In this document: piece by piece, positions 43,353 to 52,180 of the stretch | How positions within the stretch are numbered: the first letter of the stretch is position 1 | Layout of the letters: every line of letters begins with the position of its first letter | Assembly: GCA_023665475.1 (NCBI GenBank) | Contig: JAMPEB010000017.1 | Location: 1-64,000, forward strand | Direction: 5' to 3' | Source: Lachnoclostridium sp. | GTDB lineage: Bacteria; Bacillota; Clostridia; Lachnospirales; Lachnospiraceae | DNA: 64,000 nt | Made by a program: the position numbers and the translations under genes | The notes under the pieces: generated by a model | What the model was told of the DNA's origin: nothing | Seen by the model: the letters and a program-made list of their open reading frames with translations, nothing else | Database searches by the model: none

Positions 43353-43556
43353 ATGGAAGATAGGGCACTGAAAACAACAGAAGCGCAAAGAAACGCTGTT
43401 AGAAACTACGAAAAAAACAATGACAGGATAAATGTTATTTTCCCAAAAGGGACAAAAGAAAGAATGAAGATATTAGGAATAGAAAAACCAAATACATTCA
43501 TAAAAGAAGTAGTTGCCGCAGAACTTGACCGAATGGAAAAGTATAAAAAAATTTGA
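43353..43556 (+). CDS. Arc/CopG-like small DNA-binding protein
   Basis: A 67-residue protein with a ribbon-helix-helix pattern: NDRINVIFPKGTKERMKILGIEKPNTFIKEVVAAELDRM. AGGAGG lies upstream. It may repress its own region or belong to the RelBE locus 48 bases downstream. Confidence 0.65.
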   Translation: MEDRALKTTEAQRNAVRNYEKNNDRINVIFPKGTKERMKILGIEKPNTFIKEVVAAELDRMEKYKKI

Positions 43557-43603
43557 AAGCAAGCCCCGTTGTTTAAGCGAAAAATGGAAAGAGAGGGAAA
43601 ATC

Positions 43604-43831
43604 ATGAGTGAGAGAGAACAACTCAAACAGGTTATTGACAGGTTGCCTGATTATAAAATTGAATACATTGCGAAACTGATTCTGGGCATTGAGAAAGCAG
43701 ATATTGAGGAAGTGGAGCCGGATGAATGGGACTTGAAAATGATTGCAGATGCCGAAAAGAATAACGACGGTTCAGCGGTATCATTCGAGGATATCCTAAA
43801 GAAAGAGGGTCTGACATATGCCGACTTATAA
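43604..43831 (+). CDS. RelB-like antitoxin
   Basis: A 75-residue acidic protein, MSEREQLKQVIDRLPDYKIEYIAKLILGIEKADIEE..., with a C-terminal neutralising tail (VSFEDILKKEGLTYADL). It overlaps the RelE-like toxin gene by 14 bases, the standard arrangement. GAGAGG precedes the ATG. Confidence 0.75.
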   Translation: MSEREQLKQVIDRLPDYKIEYIAKLILGIEKADIEEVEPDEWDLKMIADAEKNNDGSAVSFEDILKKEGLTYADL

Positions 43832-44075
43832 AATCATTTTTGAGAAAGAAGCACAGAAGTTTCTTGACAAACAGGATAAAAACAAGAGGATGCATCTTTA
43901 CAGGGCAATCTACAAATTGCCAGAGGGAACGGATATCAAGAAATTAAAAGGCTGTAATAATCTTTACCGCCTGCGTGTCGGGGATTGCAGGATATTGTAT
44001 ACTGTTGATGAAGTGATAAAACTGATAGATATAGAAAATATAGATAACAGAGGTGATGTCTATAAAAGAATTTAA
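43818..44075 (+). CDS. RelE/ParE-superfamily toxin
   Basis: An 85-residue basic protein, MPTYKIIFEKEAQKFLDKQDKNKRMHLYRAIYKLPEGTDIKKLKGCNNLYRLRVGDCRILYTVDE..., with the RelE fold pattern and the conserved LYRLRVGDCRILY strand containing the mRNA-binding Arg. It should cleave mRNA on the ribosome. It is followed immediately by a terminator, so the pair is a self-contained cassette between early and late genes. Confidence 0.82.
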   Translation: MPTYKIIFEKEAQKFLDKQDKNKRMHLYRAIYKLPEGTDIKKLKGCNNLYRLRVGDCRILYTVDEVIKLIDIENIDNRGDVYKRI

Positions 44076-44102
44076 GCGGAGTTTGCCACTCCGCTGTTTT
44101 TA
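44075..44102 (+). terminator. Terminator after the RelBE pair
   Basis: AGCGGAGT (44075-44082) pairs with ACTCCGCT (44088-44095) and is followed by GTTTTTAT. It separates the early transcript from the late promoter. Confidence 0.8.
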
Positions 44103-44150
44103 TAGCTATAAAAGGCAGCAGGACTAAAAAATTTGCAAAAAAATAAAATT

Positions 44151-44182
44151 GTGCGTTTTGTGCGTTTTAAATGTGTTATAAT
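44151..44182 (+). promoter_or_regulatory. Late promoter with tandem GTGCGTTTT activator-site candidates
   Basis: TATAAT (44177-44182) has an extended TG but no proper -35. In its place are two adjacent copies of GTGCGTTTT (44151-44159, 44160-44168), as expected where an activator substitutes for -35 contact. The DUF1492/ArpU-like protein encoded upstream is the natural candidate. Confidence 0.6.
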
Positions 44183-44214
44183 GATATCATCCCCGAAAAG
44201 GAAAAATAAGAAAG

Positions 44215-44244
44215 CAGCGGAGCTTATGGCATCCGCTGTTTTTT
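44215..44244 (+). terminator. Leader terminator between late promoter and terS
   Basis: CAGCGGA (44215-44221) pairs with TCCGCTG (44232-44238) and is followed by six T. It lies only about 30-50 bases after the expected late start site and before terS, so late transcription must pass it. Confidence 0.7.
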
Positions 44245-44283
44245 GCTACTTTTTATTGAAAAATGAAAGGAAGGTGTTTGAGA

Positions 44284-44781
44284 ATGACAAAATTAACTGA
44301 AAAACAGCAGATATTTGTTAAAGAATATCTGATTGACCTGAATGCAACACAGGCAGCCATCCGCGCCGGATATTCATATAAAACAGCAGCAGAGCAAGGG
44401 CATCAACTACTTCAGAAAACTTCAGTTCAAAAAGCTATTAGTGAAGCAATGGCAGAGCGCTCCAAGAGGACGGGGATAAATCAGGATAGAATTTTTTTAG
44501 AGCTTGCCAAAATTGCTCTGGCAAAGATGACAGACATTGTTGATAATCAGGGACGAATCAAGGAAACAGCCACAGCAGATGACCTTGCCTGCATTGAATC
44601 CATAAAGTATAAAGAAACGAAGGGTGATGCAGTGTCAAGTATTGAGCGGGAAGTGAAACTCTCATCAAAGATAAAGGCAATTGAACTAATAGGTAAACAC
44701 CTTGGAATGTGGAATGAAAAAATGGATGTAAAGGTTTCCCTGCCGATTGTTATTTCAGGGGAAGATAAGCTTGAAGACTAA
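44284..44781 (+). CDS. Terminase small subunit
   Basis: A 165-residue protein of the XtmA/Terminase_2 type: LTEKQQIFVKEYLIDLNATQAAIRAGYS with its helix-turn-helix, then a helical oligomerisation part. It recognises the packaging site on phage DNA. GGAAGGTG precedes ATG 44284. It overlaps terL by 11 bases. Confidence 0.92.
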   Translation: MTKLTEKQQIFVKEYLIDLNATQAAIRAGYSYKTAAEQGHQLLQKTSVQKAISEAMAERSKRTGINQDRIFLELAKIALAKMTDIVDNQGRIKETATADDLACIESIKYKETKGDAVSSIEREVKLSSKIKAIELIGKHLGMWNEKMDVKVSLPIVISGEDKLED

Positions 44782-46117
44782 AGAAAAGTCAATCAGCTCG
44801 CAGTACATTTTTGATTATCAAAGGAGGATTCTGTTTCCCTTACAGTATACAATGGACAGTTCAGGCAGGGTGGATGTCCGACTGCCGGAGGTGGTGGGCA
44901 AAGGTTATGGCACATTCTGGCGCTGGAAAGGTAGATACAGGGTTTGCAAAGGTTCCCGGGCTTCCAAAAAGTCCAAAACAACAGCCTTATGGTACATCAC
45001 TAATATGATGAAGTACCCAGATGCAAATACCCTTGTGGTCAGGAAAACTTTCAGAACACTGAAAGACAGTTGCTTCACTGAATTGAAGTGGGCAATTCAC
45101 CGCCTTGGGGTTGGTGCCTTTTGGGATGTCAAGGAATCACCTCTTGAAATGACTTATAAACCAACGGGTCAGAAGATATATTTTAGGGGATTGGATGACC
45201 CACTGAAAGTCACTAGTATAACAGTTGAAACCGGCTGTCTATGTTGGATGTGGATAGAAGAGGCATATGAAATCAGCAGTGAAGATGACTTCAATATGCT
45301 TGATGAATCCATTCGTGGTGCAGTCCCAAAAGGTTCAGGACTCTTTAAACAGATAACCTTGACCTTCAATCCCTGGAATGAACACCATTGGTTAAAAAAG
45401 CGGTTTTTTGACAATCCGGATGATGAAACCCTCGCCATGACAACCAACTATATGTGCAATGAATGGTTGGATGCTGCTGACCAGAAGGTTTTTGAAACGA
45501 TGCGGAAACAGAACCCCCGCCGTTATAAAGTCGCGGGTCTTGGTGATTGGGGCATTGTTGACGGTCTTGTTTATGAGAATTGGGAAGAAAAACCTTTCAG
45601 TGTGGATGAGGTAAGAAGCATTACCGGGGTTAAGACAGTCTTTGGTCTTGACTTTGGATATACAAACGACCCGTCGGCACTGTTTTGCGGATTCATCGAC
45701 CAAGCAAGCAAGACCATATGGGTTTTTGATGAAATGTATCAGTCAGGCATGAGCAATGAAGCCATTGCAGAAGAAATAAAGAAAATGGGATATTCCAAGG
45801 AAAAAATAACCGCGGACAGTGCGGAGCCCAAAAGTATTGACCGCCTGCGGGAACTAGGTCTGAAAGGAATCAGAAAATCAAGAAAGGGAAAAGACAGTAT
45901 TAAAAACGGAATTGATTTTATATCGGACTATCACATGATAATACATCCCAGATGTGTAAATTTCATTACAGAAATCAATAACTACACATGGGCGGATGAC
46001 CCCAAAATTGTCGGAAAGAAAGTAAACATACCTATTGATGATTTCAATCATCTGATGGATGCCATGAGATATGCGGTAGAGGATATAGCAAAAGGCGATA
46101 CTTTCAGTTTTGCATAA
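44771..46117 (+). CDS. Terminase large subunit
   Basis: A 448-residue packaging motor of the XtmB/PBSX type. The ATPase has the variant Walker A GSRASKKSKT (about 58-67) and Walker B CWMWIEEAYEI; the nuclease has VFGLDFGYTNDPSAL and a late FNHLMDAMRY with metal-binding Asp. TTG 44771 is chosen for AGGGGA upstream; upstream TTG 44747 lacks one. It translocates and cuts phage DNA with the portal. Confidence 0.93.
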   Translation: MKTKEKSISSQYIFDYQRRILFPLQYTMDSSGRVDVRLPEVVGKGYGTFWRWKGRYRVCKGSRASKKSKTTALWYITNMMKYPDANTLVVRKTFRTLKDSCFTELKWAIHRLGVGAFWDVKESPLEMTYKPTGQKIYFRGLDDPLKVTSITVETGCLCWMWIEEAYEISSEDDFNMLDESIRGAVPKGSGLFKQITLTFNPWNEHHWLKKRFFDNPDDETLAMTTNYMCNEWLDAADQKVFETMRKQNPRRYKVAGLGDWGIVDGLVYENWEEKPFSVDEVRSITGVKTVFGLDFGYTNDPSALFCGFIDQASKTIWVFDEMYQSGMSNEAIAEEIKKMGYSKEKITADSAEPKSIDRLRELGLKGIRKSRKGKDSIKNGIDFISDYHMIIHPRCVNFITEINNYTWADDPKIVGKKVNIPIDDFNHLMDAMRYAVEDIAKGDTFSFA

Positions 46118-46133
46118 CACATGAAAGGAACAG

Positions 46134-47633
46134 GTGAAAAAAGTGTTTAGAATGCTTAACAGCTTAATAAACAGACTGATATTAAAAGCCGGCAGAATTT
46201 TGCCGCAGGGAGTGCATCAGGGCTCAGATAATCTTAAATTTCTCGAAAAGGAGATAGACCGATGGAAAAGCTCACCCCAGAGAATAATGCAAATAAAAGG
46301 ATTTCTGTATTATGAGGGTGACCATGATATCATCCACCGGAAAAGGACTGCAATAGGAGAAGACGGAGAACTGAACGAGGTTAAAAATCTGCCAAATCAC
46401 AAAGTTATAGATAACCAATATGCAAAGATGGTTAACCAGAAAGCAAACTATCTGTTAGGGCAGCCTTTTGTAATAGACTGTAAAAACAAACAGTATGTTG
46501 CTGCTCTGAAAAAAGTGTTCAATAACCGTTTTATGAAAACCCTTAAGAATAGCGGGAAAGCAGCATTCAATGGAGGGATTGCATGGCTTTACCCATACTA
46601 TGACGAGAGAGGAGAGCTTTCGTTTCGCCTGTTTCCGGCATATGAAATACTTCCTTTTTGGAAGGATAGCGAACATAATGTGTTAGATTTTGCAGTCAGG
46701 CTTTATCCTGTGATGGGCTATGAAGGAATGACACCCTGTATCATTGAAAAAGTTGAAGTATATGATTTAGATGGGACACATAGGTTTATTTTGGATAATG
46801 GCAGGCTGATACCTGATGTGGGAGATGGGACAGAATCAGACTGTTTTTATATCACAATGGAAAATGAGGAAGGAAAAAGAGGGTTTAATTGGTCCCGTGT
46901 TCCGCTGATACCATTAAGATATAACGAGAACGAAACCCCGCTGTTAAAAAGGGTTAAATCGCTGCAGGACGGAATCAATGTCATGCTTTCGGATTTTGAA
47001 AATAATATGCAGGAAGATGCCAGAAATACCATTATAGTGCTAAAAAACTACGATGGCGAAAATCTGGGAGAATTCAGAAAGAACCTCGCAACCTTCGGCG
47101 CCGTCAAAGTCCGTTATGACGGAGAAACAAAGGGCGGCGTTGAAACCCTTGAAATTACTGTAAATGCAGATAATTATAAAGCTATTCTGGAAATTTTTAA
47201 GAAAGCCCTGATAGAAAATGCAATGGGGTATGATGCAAAGGATGACAGACTCTCCGGAAATCCCAATCAAATGAACATACAGTCCATGTATTCGGATATT
47301 GACCTTGACGCAAACGATATGGAAACGGAGTATCAGGCAGCATTTGAGGAAATTCTCTGGTTTGTCAATGCGCATCTTGCAAATACAGGGCAGGGAAACT
47401 ATGAAGGAGAAGAGGTAAATATCATTTTTAACAGAGACATGATGATGGATGAGGGGAATGTGATTAATAATATTAGAAACTCCGTGGGAATCCTGTCAAA
47501 ACAGACCCTTGTATCACAGCATCCATGGATTGACAATGTTGATGATGAATTAGCAAGGATTGAAGAGGAAGAGCAGCGCGAACGGGAAAAGGCAATGGAA
47601 GAGTATAAACCGTTTCCCGGGCAGCAGGAATAA
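46134..47633 (+). CDS. Portal protein (SPP1 gp6-like)
   Basis: A 499-residue portal: KVIDNQYAKMVNQKANYLLGQPF, WLYPYYDERGELSFRLFPAYEILPFW and the long C-terminal stem helix with IQSMYSDIDLDANDMETEYQAAFEEI. The dodecameric ring is the DNA entrance and head-tail junction. GTG start with AAAGGA upstream, 16 bases after terL. Confidence 0.93.
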   Translation: MKKVFRMLNSLINRLILKAGRILPQGVHQGSDNLKFLEKEIDRWKSSPQRIMQIKGFLYYEGDHDIIHRKRTAIGEDGELNEVKNLPNHKVIDNQYAKMVNQKANYLLGQPFVIDCKNKQYVAALKKVFNNRFMKTLKNSGKAAFNGGIAWLYPYYDERGELSFRLFPAYEILPFWKDSEHNVLDFAVRLYPVMGYEGMTPCIIEKVEVYDLDGTHRFILDNGRLIPDVGDGTESDCFYITMENEEGKRGFNWSRVPLIPLRYNENETPLLKRVKSLQDGINVMLSDFENNMQEDARNTIIVLKNYDGENLGEFRKNLATFGAVKVRYDGETKGGVETLEITVNADNYKAILEIFKKALIENAMGYDAKDDRLSGNPNQMNIQSMYSDIDLDANDMETEYQAAFEEILWFVNAHLANTGQGNYEGEEVNIIFNRDMMMDEGNVINNIRNSVGILSKQTLVSQHPWIDNVDDELARIEEEEQREREKAMEEYKPFPGQQE

Positions 47634-47657
47634 TGCACTTTCTTGGGGAGGCACCGC

Positions 47658-49622
47658 ATGAAGGACAGCAAATACTGGCGTGACAGATTCATCCAATTAG
47701 AACAGGCGCAATACCAGCAGAGCACAGGTTGCCGTGCTCATATAGAAACACAGTACAGAAAGGCAATGACAGACATTGAAGGACAGCTTGCCAAATGGTA
47801 TCTGCGCTTTGCCAAAAACAATGAGGTGAACCTTACGGAAGCAAAGAAGATGCTGGATGCAAAGGAGCTGGAAGAATTAAAATGGGATGTTCGGGAATAC
47901 ATCCGGCATGGTGAAGAAAACGCAATCAATCAGCAGTGGATGAAGCAATTAGAAAATGCTTCTGCAAGATATCACATCAGCAGATTAGAAGCCTTGAAGC
48001 TGCAGATGCAGCAGAGCATTGAAGTGATGTACGGCGACCAGCTTTCAAGCATTGACAAAGCGATACGCAGCATCTATAAAGCAGGATACTACCATACAGC
48101 ATTTGAAATACATAAAGGTATTGGCATAGGCTGGAATTTTGCATTGCTGGATGAAAAGACCATTTCCAAAGTGATAAATAAGCCGTGGGCGGCAGACGGC
48201 AAGAATTTTTCGGAAAGGATCTGGGAAAACCGCCAGAAGCTGGTTAGGGAGTTAAATACCGAACTGGTACAGAGCATAATGCTGGGAAAGGACCCGCAGA
48301 AAGCGATTGATGCCATAGCCAAAAGAATGAATGTCTCAAAATACAATGCAGGGCGGCTGGTCATGACAGAGAGTGCCTTTGCCAGATGCGCAGCGCAGAA
48401 TAACTGTTTTAAAGAGCTGGATGTGGAATTGTATAGGATAGTGGCAACTCTGGACTCCCGGACATCGGAAACCTGTCAGGAAATGGATGGTAAGGAGTTT
48501 CCCCTATCGCAGTATGAAATCGGGACAACGGCGCCGCCATTCCATGTGTGGTGCAGAACAACCACCGTTCCGGTGTTTGGGGATGAATTTGACAAAGTCG
48601 GAAAGCGCGCTGCAAGGGGAAAGGATGGGAAAACATACTATGTGGATTCCAATATGACTTACAAGGAATGGCATAAAGCATTTGTGGAAGGTGATAAGTC
48701 AGATTTGAAGGAAGCAAAGCAGGATGAAGGGGCTGCCATGCTGCCAACGGGAACAGCCCAAGCTGTTCAATCTAATACAGTACAGGGGAAGAACCTAATA
48801 AATGAAATTGATTATCAGGATTCTGACTTAGATTTTGTGATTGAAAAGGCAATGCATGCACAGGGCTTTGATGGATTACCAAGTGTTTTAGAATATGATG
48901 AATTTAAGAAAGCCATGGAAAAATCTGATTTTTATGCAGAAAGAACCTATTCAGCAAAAACGCAGGAGCGTTTAGACCAATACCGAGATGACCTGTATAA
49001 TGGTAAGTGGTATGTAGATTGTTCCGAAGGAGGGGCACAGTATGGTCAGGGGATGTATTGTGCATCTTGTTATGATTTATCAAACAATCAGTCTGTTGAT
49101 GGCATCGGTTTGGAAATGTCGCATTATAAGAGGATTGGTATTGACAGGGGTAATACCTTTTCATATGTTGAAGGTTTTACAATTCAGCCGGATGCAAAGG
49201 TGCTGGTGCTTCCGAAAGGTGCAAAGGCAGATGAATTCATTGGTGATTTATACAGGCACGAATATCTGAAAAAATATGCAGCCAAGGAGCAGTTAGAACA
49301 GGTCAACCGATACATAAAGTGTGATTTAAAGATTCAACAGATTACTACAGATGATAGTATAGACTACATTGATTTATTATATCAGGAAAGAGCAAATGCA
49401 ACGGTTGGCATTGAACAATTGTTGAAGGATGCGTTTGAAGCAATGGAAGATACAACAGATGGCAGAGAGTATCATGGTTTGAAAAATTCAGGTGCATTAG
49501 CGGTTGAAATGGGATATGATGTAATTAAAGCAGAAGGGCACGGTGACAGTGGTTCCTATAGTGTCATTCTGAACCGTACAAAAGTAATATTCTATAAGGG
49601 AGGTTCCATATATGGAAACTAA
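47658..49622 (+). CDS. Minor head protein (SPP1 gp7-like) fused to an ADP-ribosyltransferase-like domain
   Basis: About 654 residues. Residues 1-340 are a Mu gpF/SPP1 gp7-type head morphogenesis protein, with the signature VATLDSRTSETCQEMDGKEFPL and APPFHVWCRTT. The C-terminal part (about 400-654) is separate: RTYSAKTQERLDQYRDDLYNGKWYVDCSEGGAQYGQGMYCA, then FTIQPDAKVLVLPKGAK and VEMGYDVIKAEGHGDSGSYSVILNRTKVIFYKG. The YGQGMYCA and VILNR strands resemble ADP-ribosyltransferase folds fused to minor head proteins in other phages. It could be injected with DNA. The fusion is seen; catalysis is inference. GGGGAGG precedes ATG 47658. Confidence 0.82.
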   Translation: MKDSKYWRDRFIQLEQAQYQQSTGCRAHIETQYRKAMTDIEGQLAKWYLRFAKNNEVNLTEAKKMLDAKELEELKWDVREYIRHGEENAINQQWMKQLENASARYHISRLEALKLQMQQSIEVMYGDQLSSIDKAIRSIYKAGYYHTAFEIHKGIGIGWNFALLDEKTISKVINKPWAADGKNFSERIWENRQKLVRELNTELVQSIMLGKDPQKAIDAIAKRMNVSKYNAGRLVMTESAFARCAAQNNCFKELDVELYRIVATLDSRTSETCQEMDGKEFPLSQYEIGTTAPPFHVWCRTTTVPVFGDEFDKVGKRAARGKDGKTYYVDSNMTYKEWHKAFVEGDKSDLKEAKQDEGAAMLPTGTAQAVQSNTVQGKNLINEIDYQDSDLDFVIEKAMHAQGFDGLPSVLEYDEFKKAMEKSDFYAERTYSAKTQERLDQYRDDLYNGKWYVDCSEGGAQYGQGMYCASCYDLSNNQSVDGIGLEMSHYKRIGIDRGNTFSYVEGFTIQPDAKVLVLPKGAKADEFIGDLYRHEYLKKYAAKEQLEQVNRYIKCDLKIQQITTDDSIDYIDLLYQERANATVGIEQLLKDAFEAMEDTTDGREYHGLKNSGALAVEMGYDVIKAEGHGDSGSYSVILNRTKVIFYKGGSIYGN

Positions 49623-49770
49623 GTTGAAAAGAAATAAAGATGGTACTATTGAGGGTATACTTACAATGGGTGACATGCTTAAAAAAGAAGAGCCATCCGC
49701 AGATGAAAAGAAGATAAGGGAGATAAAAGAACAGTATGAAAAGAAGTATAAAAACACTTTCAAAGAGTGA
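49612..49770 (+). CDS. Small protein overlapping the ART-like domain
   Basis: A 52-residue charged peptide, METKLKRNKDGTIEGILTMGDMLKKEEPS..., with AAGGGAGG 8 bases upstream. It overlaps the 3' end of the head-ART gene by 11 bases. Its tight linkage suggests a partner or immunity role for the ART-like domain, but no family is recognised. A palindrome copy and a terminator follow. Confidence 0.65.
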   Translation: METKLKRNKDGTIEGILTMGDMLKKEEPSADEKKIREIKEQYEKKYKNTFKE

Positions 49771-49771
49771 A

Positions 49772-49787
49772 GTTGCACCGGTGCAAC
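49772..49787. repeat. Perfect palindrome GTTGCACCGGTGCAAC, copy 3
   Basis: Identical over 16 bases to the copies at 27800-27815 and 38039-38054. It begins 2 bases after the small gene and lies upstream of the terminator. Confidence 0.85.
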
Positions 49788-49830
49788 AGGATAAACCTTA
49801 GGAACTAAATACAGCCTAAAGATGTGAGAG

Positions 49831-49863
49831 AAGAGCATTGCCCAAGGGCAGTGCTCTTTTTGC
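49831..49863 (+). terminator. Terminator between head-assembly and scaffold genes
   Basis: AAGAGCATTGCCC (49831-49843) pairs with GGGCAGTGCTCTT (49846-49858), one G-T pair, followed by TTTTTG. It lies inside the late operon and may set the ratio of scaffold/capsid to upstream products, or mark an insertion of the preceding cassette. Confidence 0.75.
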
Positions 49864-50006
49864 CATGCAAAATAAAAAATGCAGGCTATAAAAAGAGAGG
49901 AGGTGGTATCGTGAAAAACACTTATGTATTGGACAGGCAGGACCGCGGAGGATAGTGGGCAGCTACGCAGCACAAAAAATATTATTTGGAGAGGAAGGGA
50001 AAGTAT

Positions 50007-50612
50007 ATGACGAAAAAGCAGTTAGAAGATTTAGGCGTGTCGAAGGAACAGGCGGAAAGCATTTTGAAAATCAATGAAGATGATGTCAAAAATGCAAAGG
50101 TGGAAGCCGTTTCTGAAAACCAAAGCTTGAGGACAGAAGTGTCCGGGTTAAAAACACAGGTGGTCGAACGGGATAAGCAGCTTGAATCATTGAAGCTGTC
50201 ATCCGGCGACAATGAAGCCATGAAAAAGCAGATTGAAGATTTGCAGAAAGAAAATACCACCGCCAAAGAAAAATACGAATCCGAAATGAATCAGTTAAAA
50301 GTTGATTTTGCGGTTGAAAAGGCTCTGACAGGGGCAAAGGCAAAGAATGTAAAGGCGGTCAGGGCCTTATTGGACCTTGCGGATGCAAAACTTGACAAAG
50401 AAGGAAATGTCAAAGGCTTGCAGGAACAGATAGAAAAATTGGTTTCCGCTGATGATACCAAGTTTTTGTTTGATACCACACAGCCGACATTCAAAGGATT
50501 CCAGCCGGAGGCATCGGCACAGCAGAAGCCGGAAGCAAAAGTTGATGTTTCAAAAATGAGTTATGAGGAACTTACTGCATATATGGAATCAAATCCGGAT
50601 GCAGATGTTTAA
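50007..50612 (+). CDS. Scaffolding protein (GP20-like)
   Basis: A 201-residue acidic coiled-coil protein: MTKKQLEDLGVSKEQAESILKINEDDVKNAK..., then LKTQVVERDKQLESLKLSSGDNEAMKKQIEDL and a C-terminal DFAVEKALTGAKAKNVKAVRALLDL. This is the minor structural GP20/scaffold family that guides capsid assembly. AGAGGAAGGG precedes the ATG. Confidence 0.87.
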   Translation: MTKKQLEDLGVSKEQAESILKINEDDVKNAKVEAVSENQSLRTEVSGLKTQVVERDKQLESLKLSSGDNEAMKKQIEDLQKENTTAKEKYESEMNQLKVDFAVEKALTGAKAKNVKAVRALLDLADAKLDKEGNVKGLQEQIEKLVSADDTKFLFDTTQPTFKGFQPEASAQQKPEAKVDVSKMSYEELTAYMESNPDADV

Positions 50613-50667
50613 GAAAAAGGATAACAAATGTAGAAGAAAGCCTGATATGACAGGCGGGAGGTAAAAG

Positions 50668-51780
50668 ATGGCAGTATTTGATGCAAAACATTTTAATGAA
50701 AGGGCATTTGGAGCGTACATATCCGCTATTCCGAATGTAAAACTGAATAAGCTGAGGGAGTCAATGGCAATTGTCGGCGATGCCAGATTGAGGGATACCT
50801 TTGTAAACAACACCCAGACGGGCACGGTTTATGCGGAGTTACCTTATTTTGGGCTGCTTTCCGGACAGCCGCAGAACTATGATGGCGTTGAAGATATAAA
50901 TCCCAAAGGCACAGATACTTACTTGCAGGGGGTATTTACATATGGCAGAATGAACGGCTGGACGGAAGCTGATTTCAGCTATGATGTTACCGGTGGTACA
51001 GATTTCATGGCAAATGTCCGTGAACAGATTAATACCTATTGGAATGGAGTTGATCAGAATGTTCTTATTGCAATTCTGGAAGGTATCTTCAATATGGCGG
51101 ATACAGGAAAGGGAAAAATCAAAGCAGCTAATGCAGAATTTGTGGATAAGCATACCTATGATGTCAGTTCGCCCGATGCGGCAGCTACTACAGAAGCAAT
51201 GTTCATGAGTGCCACAACGCTTAACAGCGCAATCCAGAAAGCCTGCGGAGATAATAAACAGACATTCAGTCTGGTAATCTGTCACAGCGTAGTTGCGACA
51301 AATCTTGAAAACTTAAAACTGTTGACCTATTTGAAATACACGGATTCGAGAGGGATTGAGCGTGACCTCAGAATGGGCACATGGAACGGGAGGCTGGTGC
51401 TTGAAGATGATTCCATGCCGATGGTGGTGGTGCCTGCTAAAGAAGCGACAGAGGAGTCGGAGGGAACAGAGGCTTATACTGCCTATACCACATATGTATT
51501 GGGTGAAGGTGCCATTGGTTTAGAGCCGGTGGGTGCAAAAGTGCCTTATGAAATGGTGCGTGAAGCAAAGACCAGAGGCGGACAGGACACACTTATCTCC
51601 AGAAAGCGCAATGCAGTAAGTGTTTCAGGGATTTCCTATTTGAAGGAGAGTCAGAAGACAAACAGTCCGACTGATGAGGAACTTAAAAAGGGTGTCAATT
51701 GGTCTCTTGTAAGTAACAAAGAGGATAAGGTTATTGCGCATAAGGCAGTGCCGATTGCCCGCATCATTTCAAGGGGATAA
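50668..51780 (+). CDS. Major capsid protein
   Basis: A 370-residue protein, MAVFDAKHFNERAFGAYISAIPNVKLNKLRESMAIVGD..., following the scaffold, with an HK97-fold-like ending (GAIGLEPVGAKVPYEMVREAKTRGGQDTLISRKRNAVSVSGISY). PBSX XkdG-like by position and size. GGGAGGT lies upstream. Four bases separate it from the next gene. Confidence 0.88.
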   Translation: MAVFDAKHFNERAFGAYISAIPNVKLNKLRESMAIVGDARLRDTFVNNTQTGTVYAELPYFGLLSGQPQNYDGVEDINPKGTDTYLQGVFTYGRMNGWTEADFSYDVTGGTDFMANVREQINTYWNGVDQNVLIAILEGIFNMADTGKGKIKAANAEFVDKHTYDVSSPDAAATTEAMFMSATTLNSAIQKACGDNKQTFSLVICHSVVATNLENLKLLTYLKYTDSRGIERDLRMGTWNGRLVLEDDSMPMVVVPAKEATEESEGTEAYTAYTTYVLGEGAIGLEPVGAKVPYEMVREAKTRGGQDTLISRKRNAVSVSGISYLKESQKTNSPTDEELKKGVNWSLVSNKEDKVIAHKAVPIARIISRG

Positions 51781-51784
51781 TGAT

Positions 51785-52180
51785 ATGTTTGGTAAAAAAG
51801 CAGTTGAAGAAAGGCTGAAATCCTTTGGTTATGAGGTCAAGACAGATGATGAATTTGCCTTGACCTTTTGTGTCGGGAAAGTGGAGAATACCATAAAAAA
51901 TGAAACCAACCTCAGGGAGGTCCCGGAAGGACTGGAACATATTGCGGTAGACATGGCAGCAGGGGAGTTTCTGCTTGCTAAGAAGACTTTGGCGCCGGAG
52001 CAATTGGAAGCGCTGGACTTAAATTATGCTGTAAAGCAGATTCAGACAGGTGACACCAATACGGTTTTTGCAGTTGGGGAAGGAAGCATGACACCTGAAC
52101 AGAGACTGACAGCTTTCCTTAATCTTCTTTTATCTTATGGAAAAACGGAATTGAGCGCTTACAGGAGGATACGATGGTGA
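51785..52180 (+). CDS. Head-tail connector (YqbG-like)
   Basis: A 131-residue protein starting MFGKKAVEERLKSFGYEVKTDDEFALTF; helical connector of the gp6/YqbG group by position and pattern (IAVDMAAGEFLLAKKT). It joins portal and tail. It overlaps the next gene by 7 bases. Confidence 0.75.
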   Translation: MFGKKAVEERLKSFGYEVKTDDEFALTFCVGKVENTIKNETNLREVPEGLEHIAVDMAAGEFLLAKKTLAPEQLEALDLNYAVKQIQTGDTNTVFAVGEGSMTPEQRLTAFLNLLLSYGKTELSAYRRIRW

